NCBI RefSeq assembly: GCF_900120005.1
Contig: NZ_LT635447.1
Coordinates: 62,001 to 126,000, forward strand
Source: Holdemania sp. Marseille-P2844
GTDB lineage: Bacteria > Bacillota_I > Bacilli_A > Erysipelotrichales > Erysipelotrichaceae
DNA: 64,000 nucleotides
Direction: 5' to 3'
Shown here one piece after another: positions 17,885 through 26,737 of this stretch. A model generated the notes under the pieces. It searched no databases, was not told the DNA's origin, and was given only the letters and a program-made list of their open reading frames with translations. How positions within the stretch are numbered: position 1 is the stretch's first letter; each line of letters starts with the position of its first letter. The translations under genes were made by a program, and so were the position numbers.

Positions 17885-18754
17885 ATGGGGGAAAAATTGG
17901 AAATGCGGCGATTACATCTATATCAGTTGGGTCCGCGGGCCTATGCGCTTTCGCGGAAAAAAGAAATCTTCAAGCGGAATTTTCAGGATCGGATGCATCG
18001 AATTCACTTTGCCCAGACGTACAGCGAAGCGTGCCTGCCGGTCGTCGTCAACAAGCATAATTCGCTGATCCGACGAAAGCTGGGCAAGGTTGATCAGCAG
18101 CTGCAGGAAAACAAGGCGGTAAATCTGGCTCTGGCTGCGCCCAGACTCACGCATTTACTGATCCGACCCGGCGAAACGTTTTCGTTCTGGCATTGCGTCG
18201 GAGAGTGCACGGCGGAAAAAGGATATCGGGAAGGATTGACGATCTCCGGCAATCATCCGTCCTCCAGCATCGGCGGCGGCATGTGCCAGATGACCAATCT
18301 GATTCACTGGATGGTACTGCACAGCTCCCTGACGATTACCGAGCATCATCACCACGGCCGGTTTGATCTGTTTCCGGATTTCGGCCGGCAGGTGCCGTTT
18401 GGAACGGGGACTTCTATCGTTTATAACTATCTAGATTACCGGGTCGAAAACCGAACGTCCGATACATTTCAGCTTGTGATCGAAACAAACGAGCGCTATC
18501 TGTGCGGCGAGCTGCGCTGCGATCATCCGCAGCCGCTGAAATATCATATCTACGAACAGGACAGCGGTTTCACCTGGGAAAAAGACGGCGCTTACCGGCA
18601 TAATATCGTGCGGCGCAAGGCGATCAACAAAGCCAGCGGGGAAGTGGCGTTTGATCAGGAACTGATTGTCAACCATGCCAAGGTGATGTACGATCCCAAG
18701 CTGATCGACCCTGCATTATTCCGCGAATCCGGCTTCTGGAATCGTCAAAAATAA
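17885..18754 (+). CDS. VanW family protein
   Basis: 289 residues containing the VanW block: LIRPGETFSFWHCVGECT, GGGMCQMTNLIHWMVLHS, TEHHHHGRFDLFPDFGRQ and GTGTSIVYNYLDYRVENRT. VanW proteins occur in some glycopeptide-resistance clusters, but most are free-standing and of unknown cell-envelope role. No other van gene is nearby, so resistance should not be inferred. There is no clear signal peptide. ATG 17903 after the G5 tract is an alternative start. Confidence 0.9.
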   Translation: MGEKLEMRRLHLYQLGPRAYALSRKKEIFKRNFQDRMHRIHFAQTYSEACLPVVVNKHNSLIRRKLGKVDQQLQENKAVNLALAAPRLTHLLIRPGETFSFWHCVGECTAEKGYREGLTISGNHPSSSIGGGMCQMTNLIHWMVLHSSLTITEHHHHGRFDLFPDFGRQVPFGTGTSIVYNYLDYRVENRTSDTFQLVIETNERYLCGELRCDHPQPLKYHIYEQDSGFTWEKDGAYRHNIVRRKAINKASGEVAFDQELIVNHAKVMYDPKLIDPALFRESGFWNRQK

Positions 18755-18756
18755 GC

Positions 18757-18806
18757 AGAAAAAACGCGTTTCAGGAAAATTATGCCTGATTTAAGCGCGT
18801 TTTTAA
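18757..18806 (+). terminator. Terminator of the vanW-like gene
   Basis: Outer arms AAAACGCG and CGCGTTTT and inner arms TCAGG and CCTGA form an extended hairpin ending in T5. Confidence 0.85.
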
Positions 18807-18912
18807 GTTTATAAGACAGAGTGTAACAACCTCTGTTTCGATTTAATGAAAAGAAGAGAAAGAAACTATTCCCAAGCAGTTCCCGGGAAATTTTTTTGAG
18901 AAGAACCTATAC

Positions 18913-20148
18913 TTATGATAACTCCATTAGAGATTTCTGAATAATGACAACTTCTTCTGTCCTGTGTAATTCTTCAAGCAAATCCAATAATTCCGTAAAT
19001 AACAGGAAACAATCATCACGATTTGCCTTTTTCTCTACCTTATGCAGCATGGTATACAAATAGCTTACAGTCTCTTCTTTTGTATGATCTAAGGCATATT
19101 CTATATAACTGAATTCTTCATATAGAATATTTTTTTTATTTACTCTTGTTTTACCTTTCTTAATATATTCAATAATGAGATCTTTGCTTTTACGCAATTT
19201 ATAATAGGCGAAGGCAATATTGAAATATAAATCTCCATCATCAATATATTGCATTGCTTTCTCCGCCATAGGATAAACATCATCATATTTTTTTTCACAT
19301 ATTTTACACCAAGATAGATTATAGTAGCTCATCCCCATAAGATTTTCTTTATTCAAAATTCGGGCTAATTTAATTGCTTCGTAAAAATAAGATTCAGCTA
19401 ATTTATATGCCCCTTTTCTTGAAGAATAAACTCCAAAATGACAAATACATTCCGTTATTCCGATAAAGTTATTTTCCAATTTAAATTGTTCTAACGCTTT
19501 AGTCAGAAAAGAATAGGCCAAGTCGTTTTCATTATTTTGAGTATAATTAGTGAATAAATAGTAATAGATTATTCCTAATAATTTATTATCATTACTATTT
19601 AAACAACTGTTTAAAATAGAAATTGCTTCGTTATACTTATACTCCCTGCTTTTTCGCAAAGACAAAAATATTCCACATAACTGTTGCTCAATCGGTGAAA
19701 AACCACCTTTAACCTTAACGATGATGGATTCAAGGCTTAGAAATTTATCGTCATTTTGTCGACTAATTACACCATCAAAATATTTTAAACATACCCATTT
19801 GTAATAATTGATCGAGCATTCATAATCAGATTCCAATTCGTAAGCCTGTTTCATAAGGATTTCATTATCCAGCTTTAATCCATAGATATAATTATCGACA
19901 TATTGATCAAATATCATATTAAGATAAGAATCTTTTTGTGAAAAATGCTTCTTGTCAATAAGTAGTTCATCAAATAATATATCTATTTCATAATTATTTA
20001 AAACGCTCTGGCCATTTTCGATACGAAATAATTGAGAGAGATTGATGCCTGTTCTTGCTGATAATTCCGCTCTTTCCAAGCCTTGTTCCATGCGCGATAT
20101 TTTAATAAGCAATCCAATTTTATCTCTTGGATATTTACTTACATCCAT
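18913..20148 (-). CDS. XRE-family regulator with TPR repeats
   Basis: 411 residues, strongly AT-rich. The N-terminal helix-turn-helix (RDKIGLLIKISRMEQGLERA, then GINLSQLFRIENGQ) is followed by about 330 residues of tetratricopeptide-like helices (for example KLAESYFYEAIKLARILNKE, LMGMSYYNLSWCKICEKK). This layout matches peptide-responsive regulators (RRNPP/Rgg-PlcR type), but no cognate pheromone gene is evident next to it. Start: ATG after GGGAGG. It may control the exported protein and lipoprotein genes to its right, which share the low GC (inference). Confidence 0.85.
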   Translation of the reverse strand: MDVSKYPRDKIGLLIKISRMEQGLERAELSARTGINLSQLFRIENGQSVLNNYEIDILFDELLIDKKHFSQKDSYLNMIFDQYVDNYIYGLKLDNEILMKQAYELESDYECSINYYKWVCLKYFDGVISRQNDDKFLSLESIIVKVKGGFSPIEQQLCGIFLSLRKSREYKYNEAISILNSCLNSNDNKLLGIIYYYLFTNYTQNNENDLAYSFLTKALEQFKLENNFIGITECICHFGVYSSRKGAYKLAESYFYEAIKLARILNKENLMGMSYYNLSWCKICEKKYDDVYPMAEKAMQYIDDGDLYFNIAFAYYKLRKSKDLIIEYIKKGKTRVNKKNILYEEFSYIEYALDHTKEETVSYLYTMLHKVEKKANRDDCFLLFTELLDLLEELHRTEEVVIIQKSLMELS

Positions 20149-20546
20149 ATTCCTCCCACCTCTTTCAATTAAATATAACAAAGAAGGCTTAACTTAGCTA
20201 GTACGATAAAGCTGTATTTTAAATTGTTTTCGCCTGAAAATCTTTAATGTTCGCACAAAATATAACCGGATCTCATTCCAGAAGTCACGTCCGAATCATT
20301 CAAACATTTCCCCAATTCAGTACCTTCATTGAGTGTAAAGCACCAGTCTTCATGTTCATTTATTTCATTATCCGCAGAAATAGAAGTCCCCCCTTATGCA
20401 CAAAGATACTGTCAGTACAATTATCCTCATCCTTATGATCTAATTTCAACTGAATTTCTTCACAGTTCAAGAGAGAAATTCGGATTTAGTTTACGCGCCA
20501 ATAAATAATAAATTCTTTGATTAAAACCAACTGATATTCTTCATAA
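20149..20546. other. AT-rich gap, possible gene remnant
   Basis: No convincing complete gene. A minus-strand frame around 20268-20372 reads like protein (NEINEHEDWCFTLNEGTELG) but is cut by a stop and has no start, suggesting a degraded gene. A plus-strand 63-codon frame at 20247 has no ribosome site or family resemblance. Confidence 0.35.
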
Positions 20547-20576
20547 AAAATGGTTTCTTTTCAAGAAACCATCTTT
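20547..20576 (-). terminator. Terminator of the lipoprotein gene
   Basis: Arms ATGGTTTCTT and AAGAAACCAT with a T run on the minus strand, immediately after the stop at 20581. Confidence 0.85.
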
Positions 20577-20580
20577 AAAT

Positions 20581-21114
20581 CTACTCGAATACAATGACAT
20601 CTGAATATTGAGAGAAATCAATTCCTTCAATATATGGATTTTCCGGATTTACAAAAACATAATATCCATCTTTTTTTATTTTAGCTTCACTTTCCAACCG
20701 TTCGATCGGCGCTCCATCACTGGAATATCCCATAAGATTATCTTGTATATAGTATGTTACAATTAACTCATGACCGCCATCGTTTCTCTCATAGCTAACT
20801 TGTATTTCGATTCCATCTTCATATTCGTTATTCTCAATAACAATGTGTTCTGGCAATGGATTTTTTACATAATATTCAAATACTCCGTTAAAAAGGGATT
20901 CAGTTTTATATCCGGATTTCTTAGTGGCAGTTGGAGCAGCTTCCGGTTCTTTCGCAGGCTCTACTGTAGTCTGAATGCCTGGTTCAGAAGTTGGCTTTGT
21001 TGTTGATGCTGCTTGCGGTGAAACTGCTGGTTCCCCATTATTTTCTTTAGCAGAACATCCGGCAATCAAGATAAGCAAACAAAATACAGAGATCAATCGC
21101 TTAATAGTAGACAT
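20581..21114 (-). CDS. Predicted lipoprotein, function unknown
   Basis: 177 residues. It has an N-terminal lipobox, LLILIAGCSA (Cys20), a low-complexity Thr/Pro/Ala/Glu linker, and a beta-rich C-terminal domain (VSYERNDGGHELIVTYYIQD). I recognise no family. I start it at the ATG giving the lipoprotein signal; the longer frame runs back into the neighbouring gene. It overlaps the 3' end of the exported-protein gene by 14 bases, so the two are co-transcribed and perhaps work together outside the membrane. Confidence 0.8.
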   Translation of the reverse strand: MSTIKRLISVFCLLILIAGCSAKENNGEPAVSPQAASTTKPTSEPGIQTTVEPAKEPEAAPTATKKSGYKTESLFNGVFEYYVKNPLPEHIVIENNEYEDGIEIQVSYERNDGGHELIVTYYIQDNLMGYSSDGAPIERLESEAKIKKDGYYVFVNPENPYIEGIDFSQYSDVIVFE

Positions 21115-21637
21115 GAATCGCTTCAATATACCAATCAACCATAAACTCTTCCATCGTTCCGTAAGGCAACGAACCTGATTTGGTAATATAGTGATCGTAT
21201 ATATCCTTTCCCTTTTCCAAGTATGTTTCATAACCGTTGCAAACTATAGAGTGTGTATCAGAAAGTCCTGTTCCATGCTTAACTCTATGTCCCTTAACAA
21301 TTACAGCATTACCTGATTCAAATTGCTCCCTGATTGCCTTTAAACCTTCTGCTTCAAGATACTGAAGAGCAAAACTCTTGGATTGATGTGTTCTCCCAAC
21401 CTTGTTTGTTACTACACCCCATAACATATCGCAGCTACCGTCAAATGCGCCAGATCCCAGATTTGCAGCTAGTTCTGCAGGATTTCTTACTTGCCGTTTA
21501 TTAAGAACATCGGCAGTAGCAGTCGTTGCATCATTGGGATCTGGTGGATTAGGATTTTCAGGACCGTTAGCTGCCGAAACCGGAGTAATTGTCATTGCCA
21601 GCATTAACCCCAGCAAAAATGCAAAGCATTTCTTCAT
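21101..21637 (-). CDS. Exported protein, C39-like fold suspected
   Basis: 178 residues with a clear signal peptide (KKCFAFLLGLMLAMTITPVSA). The mature part has Cys in GAFDGSCDMLWGVV and His in LSDTHSIVCNGYE, followed by an Asp-containing DIYDHYITKSG. The order and spacing resemble papain-like C39-type domains; this is my inference and catalysis is not assured. Between signal and domain is a Pro/Asn-rich linker. ATG follows GAGGAGAG. First gene of a pair with the overlapping lipoprotein, in an AT-rich island beside an XRE-TPR regulator. Confidence 0.75.
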   Translation of the reverse strand: MKKCFAFLLGLMLAMTITPVSAANGPENPNPPDPNDATTATADVLNKRQVRNPAELAANLGSGAFDGSCDMLWGVVTNKVGRTHQSKSFALQYLEAEGLKAIREQFESGNAVIVKGHRVKHGTGLSDTHSIVCNGYETYLEKGKDIYDHYITKSGSLPYGTMEEFMVDWYIEAIHVYY

Positions 21638-22381
21638 TTTTCTCTCCTCTTTTCTATTCTCATTTTAGATCATTCTAACTTGTCCATTGCTATCACCTCT
21701 AAGAATATACTTATGATTTCTAATTAAAGAATAATCGAAACTCATGAATAATAAAAGTATCGAAAGTTCAAATTTCCTTATCTTATAAATGTTTTATAAT
21801 TATCATATAATTATTTATATCATGATCATAATTTATTGTTTGATCACTCGAAATCAAAGGCTGTTATCTATCCTGTGATCAATAACAATAAAAGTAGATC
21901 CACAAATTATATATCTGCTTTTTCCTTCATGACTGCCAGAAATTATAAAAAGTCCAAAATTCAGTTGGTTCATCAGTTATATGGCGAAGTATCAGTAATT
22001 TCTGAAAACAGGTCTATATCAAATTTGAATCGCTGCTTTGAAATCAGACAAATCCTTATTTAACCAAACTCTTCTTAATAATGGCCAAAAAGTTTTTTAC
22101 CTCCCATACTTAAAGTCTGAAAACTCCCATTTTCTCCTTAATTCTCAATATTATCCCCTAGTATTTTAATCATTTACCGATTTGACCGAATCTTTGAGAG
22201 AGTATGTTTTTACTTTCCAGCAATGATAAAAAAGTTTGGCTTTGAGGAATGCGGCAAAATAAGAAAGCCTCAGATTATCCGTTTTTCCGGAATCTCTGAG
22301 GTCTTTTTAATATGCATGCGCTTCAGCGCTCTCATTCTTCATTAACTTTCCTGATAAATCAAGCTCATGTTCAACCGTTTT
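21638..22381. other. Long AT-rich intergenic region
   Basis: No supported gene. Upstream of the exported-protein gene, AGAGGTGATAGCA precedes a five-codon minus-strand ORF (MDKLE, 21670-21687), which could be a leader peptide. A plus-strand 75-codon frame from a TTG at 21836 lacks a ribosome site. A minus-strand stretch near 22205-22275 (LSYFAAFLKAKLFYHCWKVK) looks coding but is open at neither end, perhaps a gene remnant. Confidence 0.4.
22264..22306. terminator. Terminator of the purine salvage operon
   Basis: Outer arms CCTCAGA (22268-22274) and TCTGAGG (22295-22301) with inner CCG/CGG lie about 80 bases beyond the amidohydrolase stop. T-rich flanks occur on both strands. Confidence 0.75.
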
Positions 22382-23695
22382 TTACAGCCCCTCGCTCCGG
22401 CGCAGCGCTTCAGCCTTGAAGAACTGCATCTTCGCTTCCAGATCTTCCCGCAGGCGCCGCAGATCCTGACGGACCAGCTGTTTATGCTTCACCGTCTGCA
22501 CGCCGTTGACCCAGACTGAATCCACATTGCCCGCATGAGCGCTGTAAACCAGAGCCGAGAATGGATCGTAGATCGGGAACATGTTGGCGGACTGCGTTTC
22601 CACCAGCACAAGATCCGCTTTTTTCCCCGGCATTAACGAACCGATCTTATCGTCCAGATTCAATACCCGGGCCCCGCCGATCGTCGCCAGCGGCAGAATT
22701 TCCTTCGCCGGAAACAACGCCCGGTCATGATTGGCCGTCTTGTGCGCTTTGCCGATTAACGGCAGCTGCGCGAACAAATCCAGCGTGTTGCCGCTGGAAG
22801 CACCGTCCGTTCCCAATCCAACCGGGATGTGATGCGCAATCATCTTCTTCAAGGGTGCAATCCCTTTGCCCGCTTTCATATTCGAACCGATGCAGTGCGC
22901 TATCCGGCAGCCATACTTCGCCATCAGCGCCAGATCCTGATCGTTGACATGAATGCAGTGCGCCGCAACCAGATGCGGGCTTAACAAACCGATCGACTCC
23001 AGATATTCAACCGGCGTCTGATTCCGCTCTTTGCGGAAGGTTTCCATCTCATAATCCATTTCCGCCGTATGCAGCGAAAGCAGCACATCGCAGTGCTCCG
23101 CGATGGCCTGAGCTTGCTTTAAGACTTCAGCGCTGTTGGTATTGGTCGCGTGCGGACCGATCGCCGGCGTGATCAGCGGATGCCGGCCTTTCCATTCCCG
23201 AATAAACCGCTCGCCGATCGCCAGTCCGCCATAAGGGACGTCGCTGTCGCAGTTGGCAAAGTCGACAATCGTCTCCGCCAGCACCGCGCGCATGTTCATC
23301 TCGACCATGGCTTCTGCCAGCGCGTCCTCAAAATAATACATGTCGAACACCGTCGTCACGCCGCCCAGCATCATTTCCGCCGCTGCGTAGCGGGCCGAAG
23401 CCTGCGCCAGCTCGCGCGTCATCGCCGCGTTTTCCAACGGAAACAGAAACCGCCGCAGCCGGTCCGGGCAATCGTCGCCCAGCGAACGAAACGGGATCAT
23501 CCCCAGATGACAATGCGTATTCACCATTCCCGGCAGAAGCAGGCCCCCCTGCCCGTCGATCACTTCGTCTACATGCACGCTGAAATCATTCAGCGCCAAA
23601 ATGGTATCATCTTCCCAGACCAGACAGCCGTTTTCAAAGACACGATTGGCCTCATCTGTCGTGACCAACGTCACATTCTCGATCCGGACTCTCAT
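22382..23695 (-). CDS. Amidohydrolase (MTA/SAH/guanine deaminase-like)
   Basis: 437 residues of the metal-dependent ATZ/TRZ amidohydrolase group. Metal ligands: HxH in VNTHCHLGM, His in LLSLHTAEMD, His in VAAHCIHVND and Asp in GLGTDGASSGN. Family members deaminate S-adenosylhomocysteine, methylthioadenosine, guanine or similar rings. It overlaps the adenine deaminase stop by 4 bases and sits in an operon headed by a guanine-class riboswitch. A purine ring substrate is therefore likely; which one cannot be decided from sequence. Confidence 0.88.
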   Translation of the reverse strand: MRVRIENVTLVTTDEANRVFENGCLVWEDDTILALNDFSVHVDEVIDGQGGLLLPGMVNTHCHLGMIPFRSLGDDCPDRLRRFLFPLENAAMTRELAQASARYAAAEMMLGGVTTVFDMYYFEDALAEAMVEMNMRAVLAETIVDFANCDSDVPYGGLAIGERFIREWKGRHPLITPAIGPHATNTNSAEVLKQAQAIAEHCDVLLSLHTAEMDYEMETFRKERNQTPVEYLESIGLLSPHLVAAHCIHVNDQDLALMAKYGCRIAHCIGSNMKAGKGIAPLKKMIAHHIPVGLGTDGASSGNTLDLFAQLPLIGKAHKTANHDRALFPAKEILPLATIGGARVLNLDDKIGSLMPGKKADLVLVETQSANMFPIYDPFSALVYSAHAGNVDSVWVNGVQTVKHKQLVRQDLRRLREDLEAKMQFFKAEALRRSEGL

Positions 23696-25410
23696 GCGTG
23701 TTCCTCTTTGATCAGCGGAATGAATTCCAGCGTTTTGCCGATCAACAATCCTTTATCCGTCAGCTTGACCTCCGGCGATACCGGCAAGGACAGCGTCGCA
23801 AACGACATCACTGCGTTGTGATGGACATACCCCAGCTGATCCTCCATCGCCGCGCGCACCGCCTCGATCTGTCCGGCCAGTTCCGCCAGCGGCTGATCGG
23901 AAACAATGCCCCCGACCTGCAATGAAGCGCAAGCTATGATTTTCTCATCAACGCAGACACAGTAGCCGCCCTGGATTGCAAGCAGATGATTGGCCGCCGC
24001 GATCATATCCGGAACATTGGAGCCCATGACCATCAGATTGTGATGATCATGCGCCCAGGAGGACGCAACCGCGCCGTTTTTCTGAATTCCCCCAGTCGTA
24101 AACGCCAGCGCGATCTGTCCGCCCTTGCCATAGCGCTCGATGCAGGCCATTAACGCCAACCCGCGGTTCTGCCACTGAACAACGCCGTTTTCCACCGGCA
24201 GCTCCGCAGTCGTCAGCCGCGTAAATGTCGCCCGCGGATTAATTTCGATGACCTGGGCGGTCACGGATTTCGCCGTCGGGGAAACCCGGACGAGTAAATC
24301 GTCTTCCGTCAAGGGCCGGTGATGCAGTGAATGGTAAAATTCCGGCGGGAAGGAAACCGGTTTTTCCGCAATCGCATAGCCGCTTTGCGGTTCGCTGACC
24401 AGAACGCCGTTTTTATAAACCTGATGTACGGTCCAGTCTTCCAGACTATCCAGCAGCACGAAATCCGCGATTTTCCCCGGAGCGATCACGCCGCGGTCGT
24501 CCAGATGCATCCGCCGGGCAGAGGTGAAGGTACTGCAGTAAATGGCCTTTTCCATCGGCAGGCCGCAGCGGACAGCGGAAAGCAAAACCTGATTGAGATG
24601 GCCGTGCAGAAAATGATCCGGCATCACATCATCGGTCACCAGACTGAAATATTCGTAGAACTGATGCTCCATCAATGTGCGGATGGTATCTTCATGGATC
24701 GATTTGCCCTGCATTTCCAAGTACATTCCGTTGGTGATTTTCTCAACGATGCTTTCCGGAGTTTGCTGAGTATGATCGGCATTGACGCCGGAAGCGATAA
24801 ACTTCGCCAGATCCGCCCCGCTGATCTTCGGGCAATGCCCCTCTAACGGCAGCAGCGGCCGTTTCTTTTTGCACAGCGCGACAATCTGACGAATCAGCGT
24901 GTCTTCCTCACTGACCAGCTCCTTGAAGTTCATGACTTCACCCAGGCAGCGGATCTGCGGATTGTCCAGCAGCTTGTCCACTTCTTCTAAGCCGATCACG
25001 CCGCCGGTCGTTTCGCAATCCAGATTGGTGGAGGGTACGGAAGAGGGAATTCCATAGAAAATATCCATGACCGGCTCGCTGGCCATGAACGCTTCGATGC
25101 CCGCCAGTCCAAACACATTGGCGATCTCATGCGGATCGGCGACCACCGTCGTGACGCCGAAGGACAGCGCCTGCCGGGAAAATTCGGTCGGGATGGTCAT
25201 CGAGCTTTCAACATGCATGTGGATGTCGATCAAGCCAGGAATCATCCAGCGCCCCTGAGCGTCGATTTCCTGATCCGCGGGCCGGCGTTGTTCCTCTTCG
25301 GTTTCCTGCAGCTGAGCGAACTGTCCGTCACGGATCAGCACGCTTTTTTCCTCAAATGTCTGCGTATAGCTGTTGAACACGCGGGCGTTGCGGATTCTCA
25401 TTGTACTCAT
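23692..25410 (-). CDS. ade: Adenine deaminase
   Basis: 572 residues, the length of bacterial Ade. It converts adenine to hypoxanthine and ammonia. Signature blocks: GLIDIHMHVESSM, ADPHEIANVFG, EGHCPKISGADL and the metal/catalytic DDVMPDHFLHGHLNQVL, plus the C-terminal SWAHDHHNLMVMG. Start: ATG 8 bases after AAAGGAG. Its product hypoxanthine is a known ligand of guanine-class riboswitches, so the operon leader could sense the product of its own enzyme. Confidence 0.95.
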   Translation of the reverse strand: MSTMRIRNARVFNSYTQTFEEKSVLIRDGQFAQLQETEEEQRRPADQEIDAQGRWMIPGLIDIHMHVESSMTIPTEFSRQALSFGVTTVVADPHEIANVFGLAGIEAFMASEPVMDIFYGIPSSVPSTNLDCETTGGVIGLEEVDKLLDNPQIRCLGEVMNFKELVSEEDTLIRQIVALCKKKRPLLPLEGHCPKISGADLAKFIASGVNADHTQQTPESIVEKITNGMYLEMQGKSIHEDTIRTLMEHQFYEYFSLVTDDVMPDHFLHGHLNQVLLSAVRCGLPMEKAIYCSTFTSARRMHLDDRGVIAPGKIADFVLLDSLEDWTVHQVYKNGVLVSEPQSGYAIAEKPVSFPPEFYHSLHHRPLTEDDLLVRVSPTAKSVTAQVIEINPRATFTRLTTAELPVENGVVQWQNRGLALMACIERYGKGGQIALAFTTGGIQKNGAVASSWAHDHHNLMVMGSNVPDMIAAANHLLAIQGGYCVCVDEKIIACASLQVGGIVSDQPLAELAGQIEAVRAAMEDQLGYVHHNAVMSFATLSLPVSPEVKLTDKGLLIGKTLEFIPLIKEEHA

Positions 25411-25440
25411 GCGATTTTCTCCTTTCACCTCTGATTTGAA

Positions 25441-25472
25441 ACAGGGCAGGACCCGTGTTGGACCCTGCCTTG
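25441..25472 (-). terminator. Intercistronic hairpin
   Basis: Arms GGCAGGGTCC and GGgtCCTGCC form a GC-rich hairpin between the substrate-binding protein and ade. There is no good T run, so it more likely tunes or protects the message than stops it. Confidence 0.5.
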
Positions 25473-25509
25473 TCGTTGCTTCCTGATCCTTCAGGAAAAT
25501 TTCCAGATG

Positions 25510-26568
25510 TTAGTTGTTGATCGTGCGGTTCCACTGATCCGTCCACTGCGCCATCAGCGGGTTGACAAACGAATAGTCGATCGACTTCGCACGCTCCGCC
25601 ACGTCGCCGTAAGTCATGTTCGCGGACTGTTCCGGCGTCAGTTCCACGTTCTTGTTAACCGGGCCTTCGTTCAGCGTGACCGCGGTGACGGACTGCAGCT
25701 CCTGGGAAATCCGCCAGTTGATATACATGTAAGCCAGATCTTTGTTTTTGGAGTTCTTGTTGATATCAATCGTGTTGAAGTTCGCGTAGGTGTAATCGGC
25801 CGGGACGACAAATTCCACATTCGGAGCCGCGTTCTTGATAACCGGCACGCCGAAGTCGCCGACGACCGCAACCGCGATTTCCCCGGCCGCAAACATATTT
25901 GCCAAATCGCTTGACTTGGAATAGGTTCTGACGATATTGGATTTCAGCTCGTTCAGCGCTTCAAACGCCGCTGCTCCGTCGTCCGTTGTGATATCGACGC
26001 CCTTGTAGTCGGAAGCCAGGTAAACCATCGCCGGGCCAAAGGTCGTCGACAGCTCTGGAATCGACAGCTTGCCTGCCAGTTCTGGTTTCCACAAATCCGC
26101 CCAGCTGGTAATTTCAAAGCCGACGGCTTCCTTATCATAAATGATGCCGATGCTGTTGAGCGTATAAGCCGGACCGTATCCCTGGGCGACCGTCGATTTC
26201 GCGCCTTCAATGATGTTGTCCAGATTCGGAATCTGGGTGGTGTCGATCTTTTCAAACAGGTCGGCGACATAGCCGTTGGCCGCCGCAGCCTGCGACAGCT
26301 CGATGACGTCGACGGTGGAATCCGGGTTGGTAGACAACTTGGTATAACGGTTGGCCGTCGTATCGGTTTCCAGGATGACCTTACAGTTGCACAGTTCCTC
26401 AAACGGGCCATACACGTCCTCAACGAGCACGTCTTCGCTTAACCCCCAGGTCGAAACGGTCAGCGTGCGCTGGCCTTCGGTCTGGCCTTCGCCTTCCGGC
26501 TTGCTGGAACAGCCGCTCACAGCCGCAATCATGGCCAGAGCGCAGAGCGAAATCATCAGCTTTCTCAT
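25510..26568 (-). CDS. ABC transporter substrate-binding lipoprotein (PotD-like)
   Basis: 352 residues. Lipoprotein signal with lipobox AAVSGCSS, then a two-lobed binding protein of the spermidine/putrescine-type (SBP_bac_8/PotD) family, for example YTLNSIGIIYDKEAVGFEI and MFAAGEIAVAVVGDFGVPV. General databases would call it polyamine binding. The guanine-class riboswitch upstream and the two purine-type deaminases downstream argue that it binds a purine base or derivative (inference). A 169-base gap with several small hairpins separates it from the ATPase gene. Confidence 0.9.
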   Translation of the reverse strand: MRKLMISLCALAMIAAVSGCSSKPEGEGQTEGQRTLTVSTWGLSEDVLVEDVYGPFEELCNCKVILETDTTANRYTKLSTNPDSTVDVIELSQAAAANGYVADLFEKIDTTQIPNLDNIIEGAKSTVAQGYGPAYTLNSIGIIYDKEAVGFEITSWADLWKPELAGKLSIPELSTTFGPAMVYLASDYKGVDITTDDGAAAFEALNELKSNIVRTYSKSSDLANMFAAGEIAVAVVGDFGVPVIKNAAPNVEFVVPADYTYANFNTIDINKNSKNKDLAYMYINWRISQELQSVTAVTLNEGPVNKNVELTPEQSANMTYGDVAERAKSIDYSFVNPLMAQWTDQWNRTINN

Positions 26569-26737
26569 TTTCTTTCCTCCTTAAAATGTCAGCTAGTTCT
26601 TCTATGGAAATTCCAAACGGAAGTCCGGCGGATTTTCCAGATGTTTCTCAGAAAACCCGACGGTTTCTGCTCGGAAGCAGAGTGCGTCATCTTTCCTGCA
26701 GCCTCATCCCGCAGGATGGCCGCGGCCGGAAATTAGA
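26569..26737 (-). other. Hairpin-rich intercistronic gap
   Basis: Between the ATPase and binding-protein genes, the minus-strand transcript can form several short hairpins (for example TCTGCT/AGCAGA and CATCC/GGATG). They may stabilise or process the message so that the binding protein is made in excess. No gene is seen. Confidence 0.4.

Noticed and set aside
17885-18754. Glycopeptide-resistance function for the VanW protein
   Set aside because: No vanA/H/X/S/R-type gene is nearby; VanW homologs are widespread without resistance.
20247-20438. 63-codon plus-strand frame considered as a pheromone gene for the XRE-TPR regulator
   Set aside because: No signal-peptide character, no ribosome site, and the opposite strand looks like degraded coding sequence.
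21836-22063. 75-codon plus-strand frame
   Set aside because: TTG start without ribosome site in AT-rich sequence; no recognisable family.
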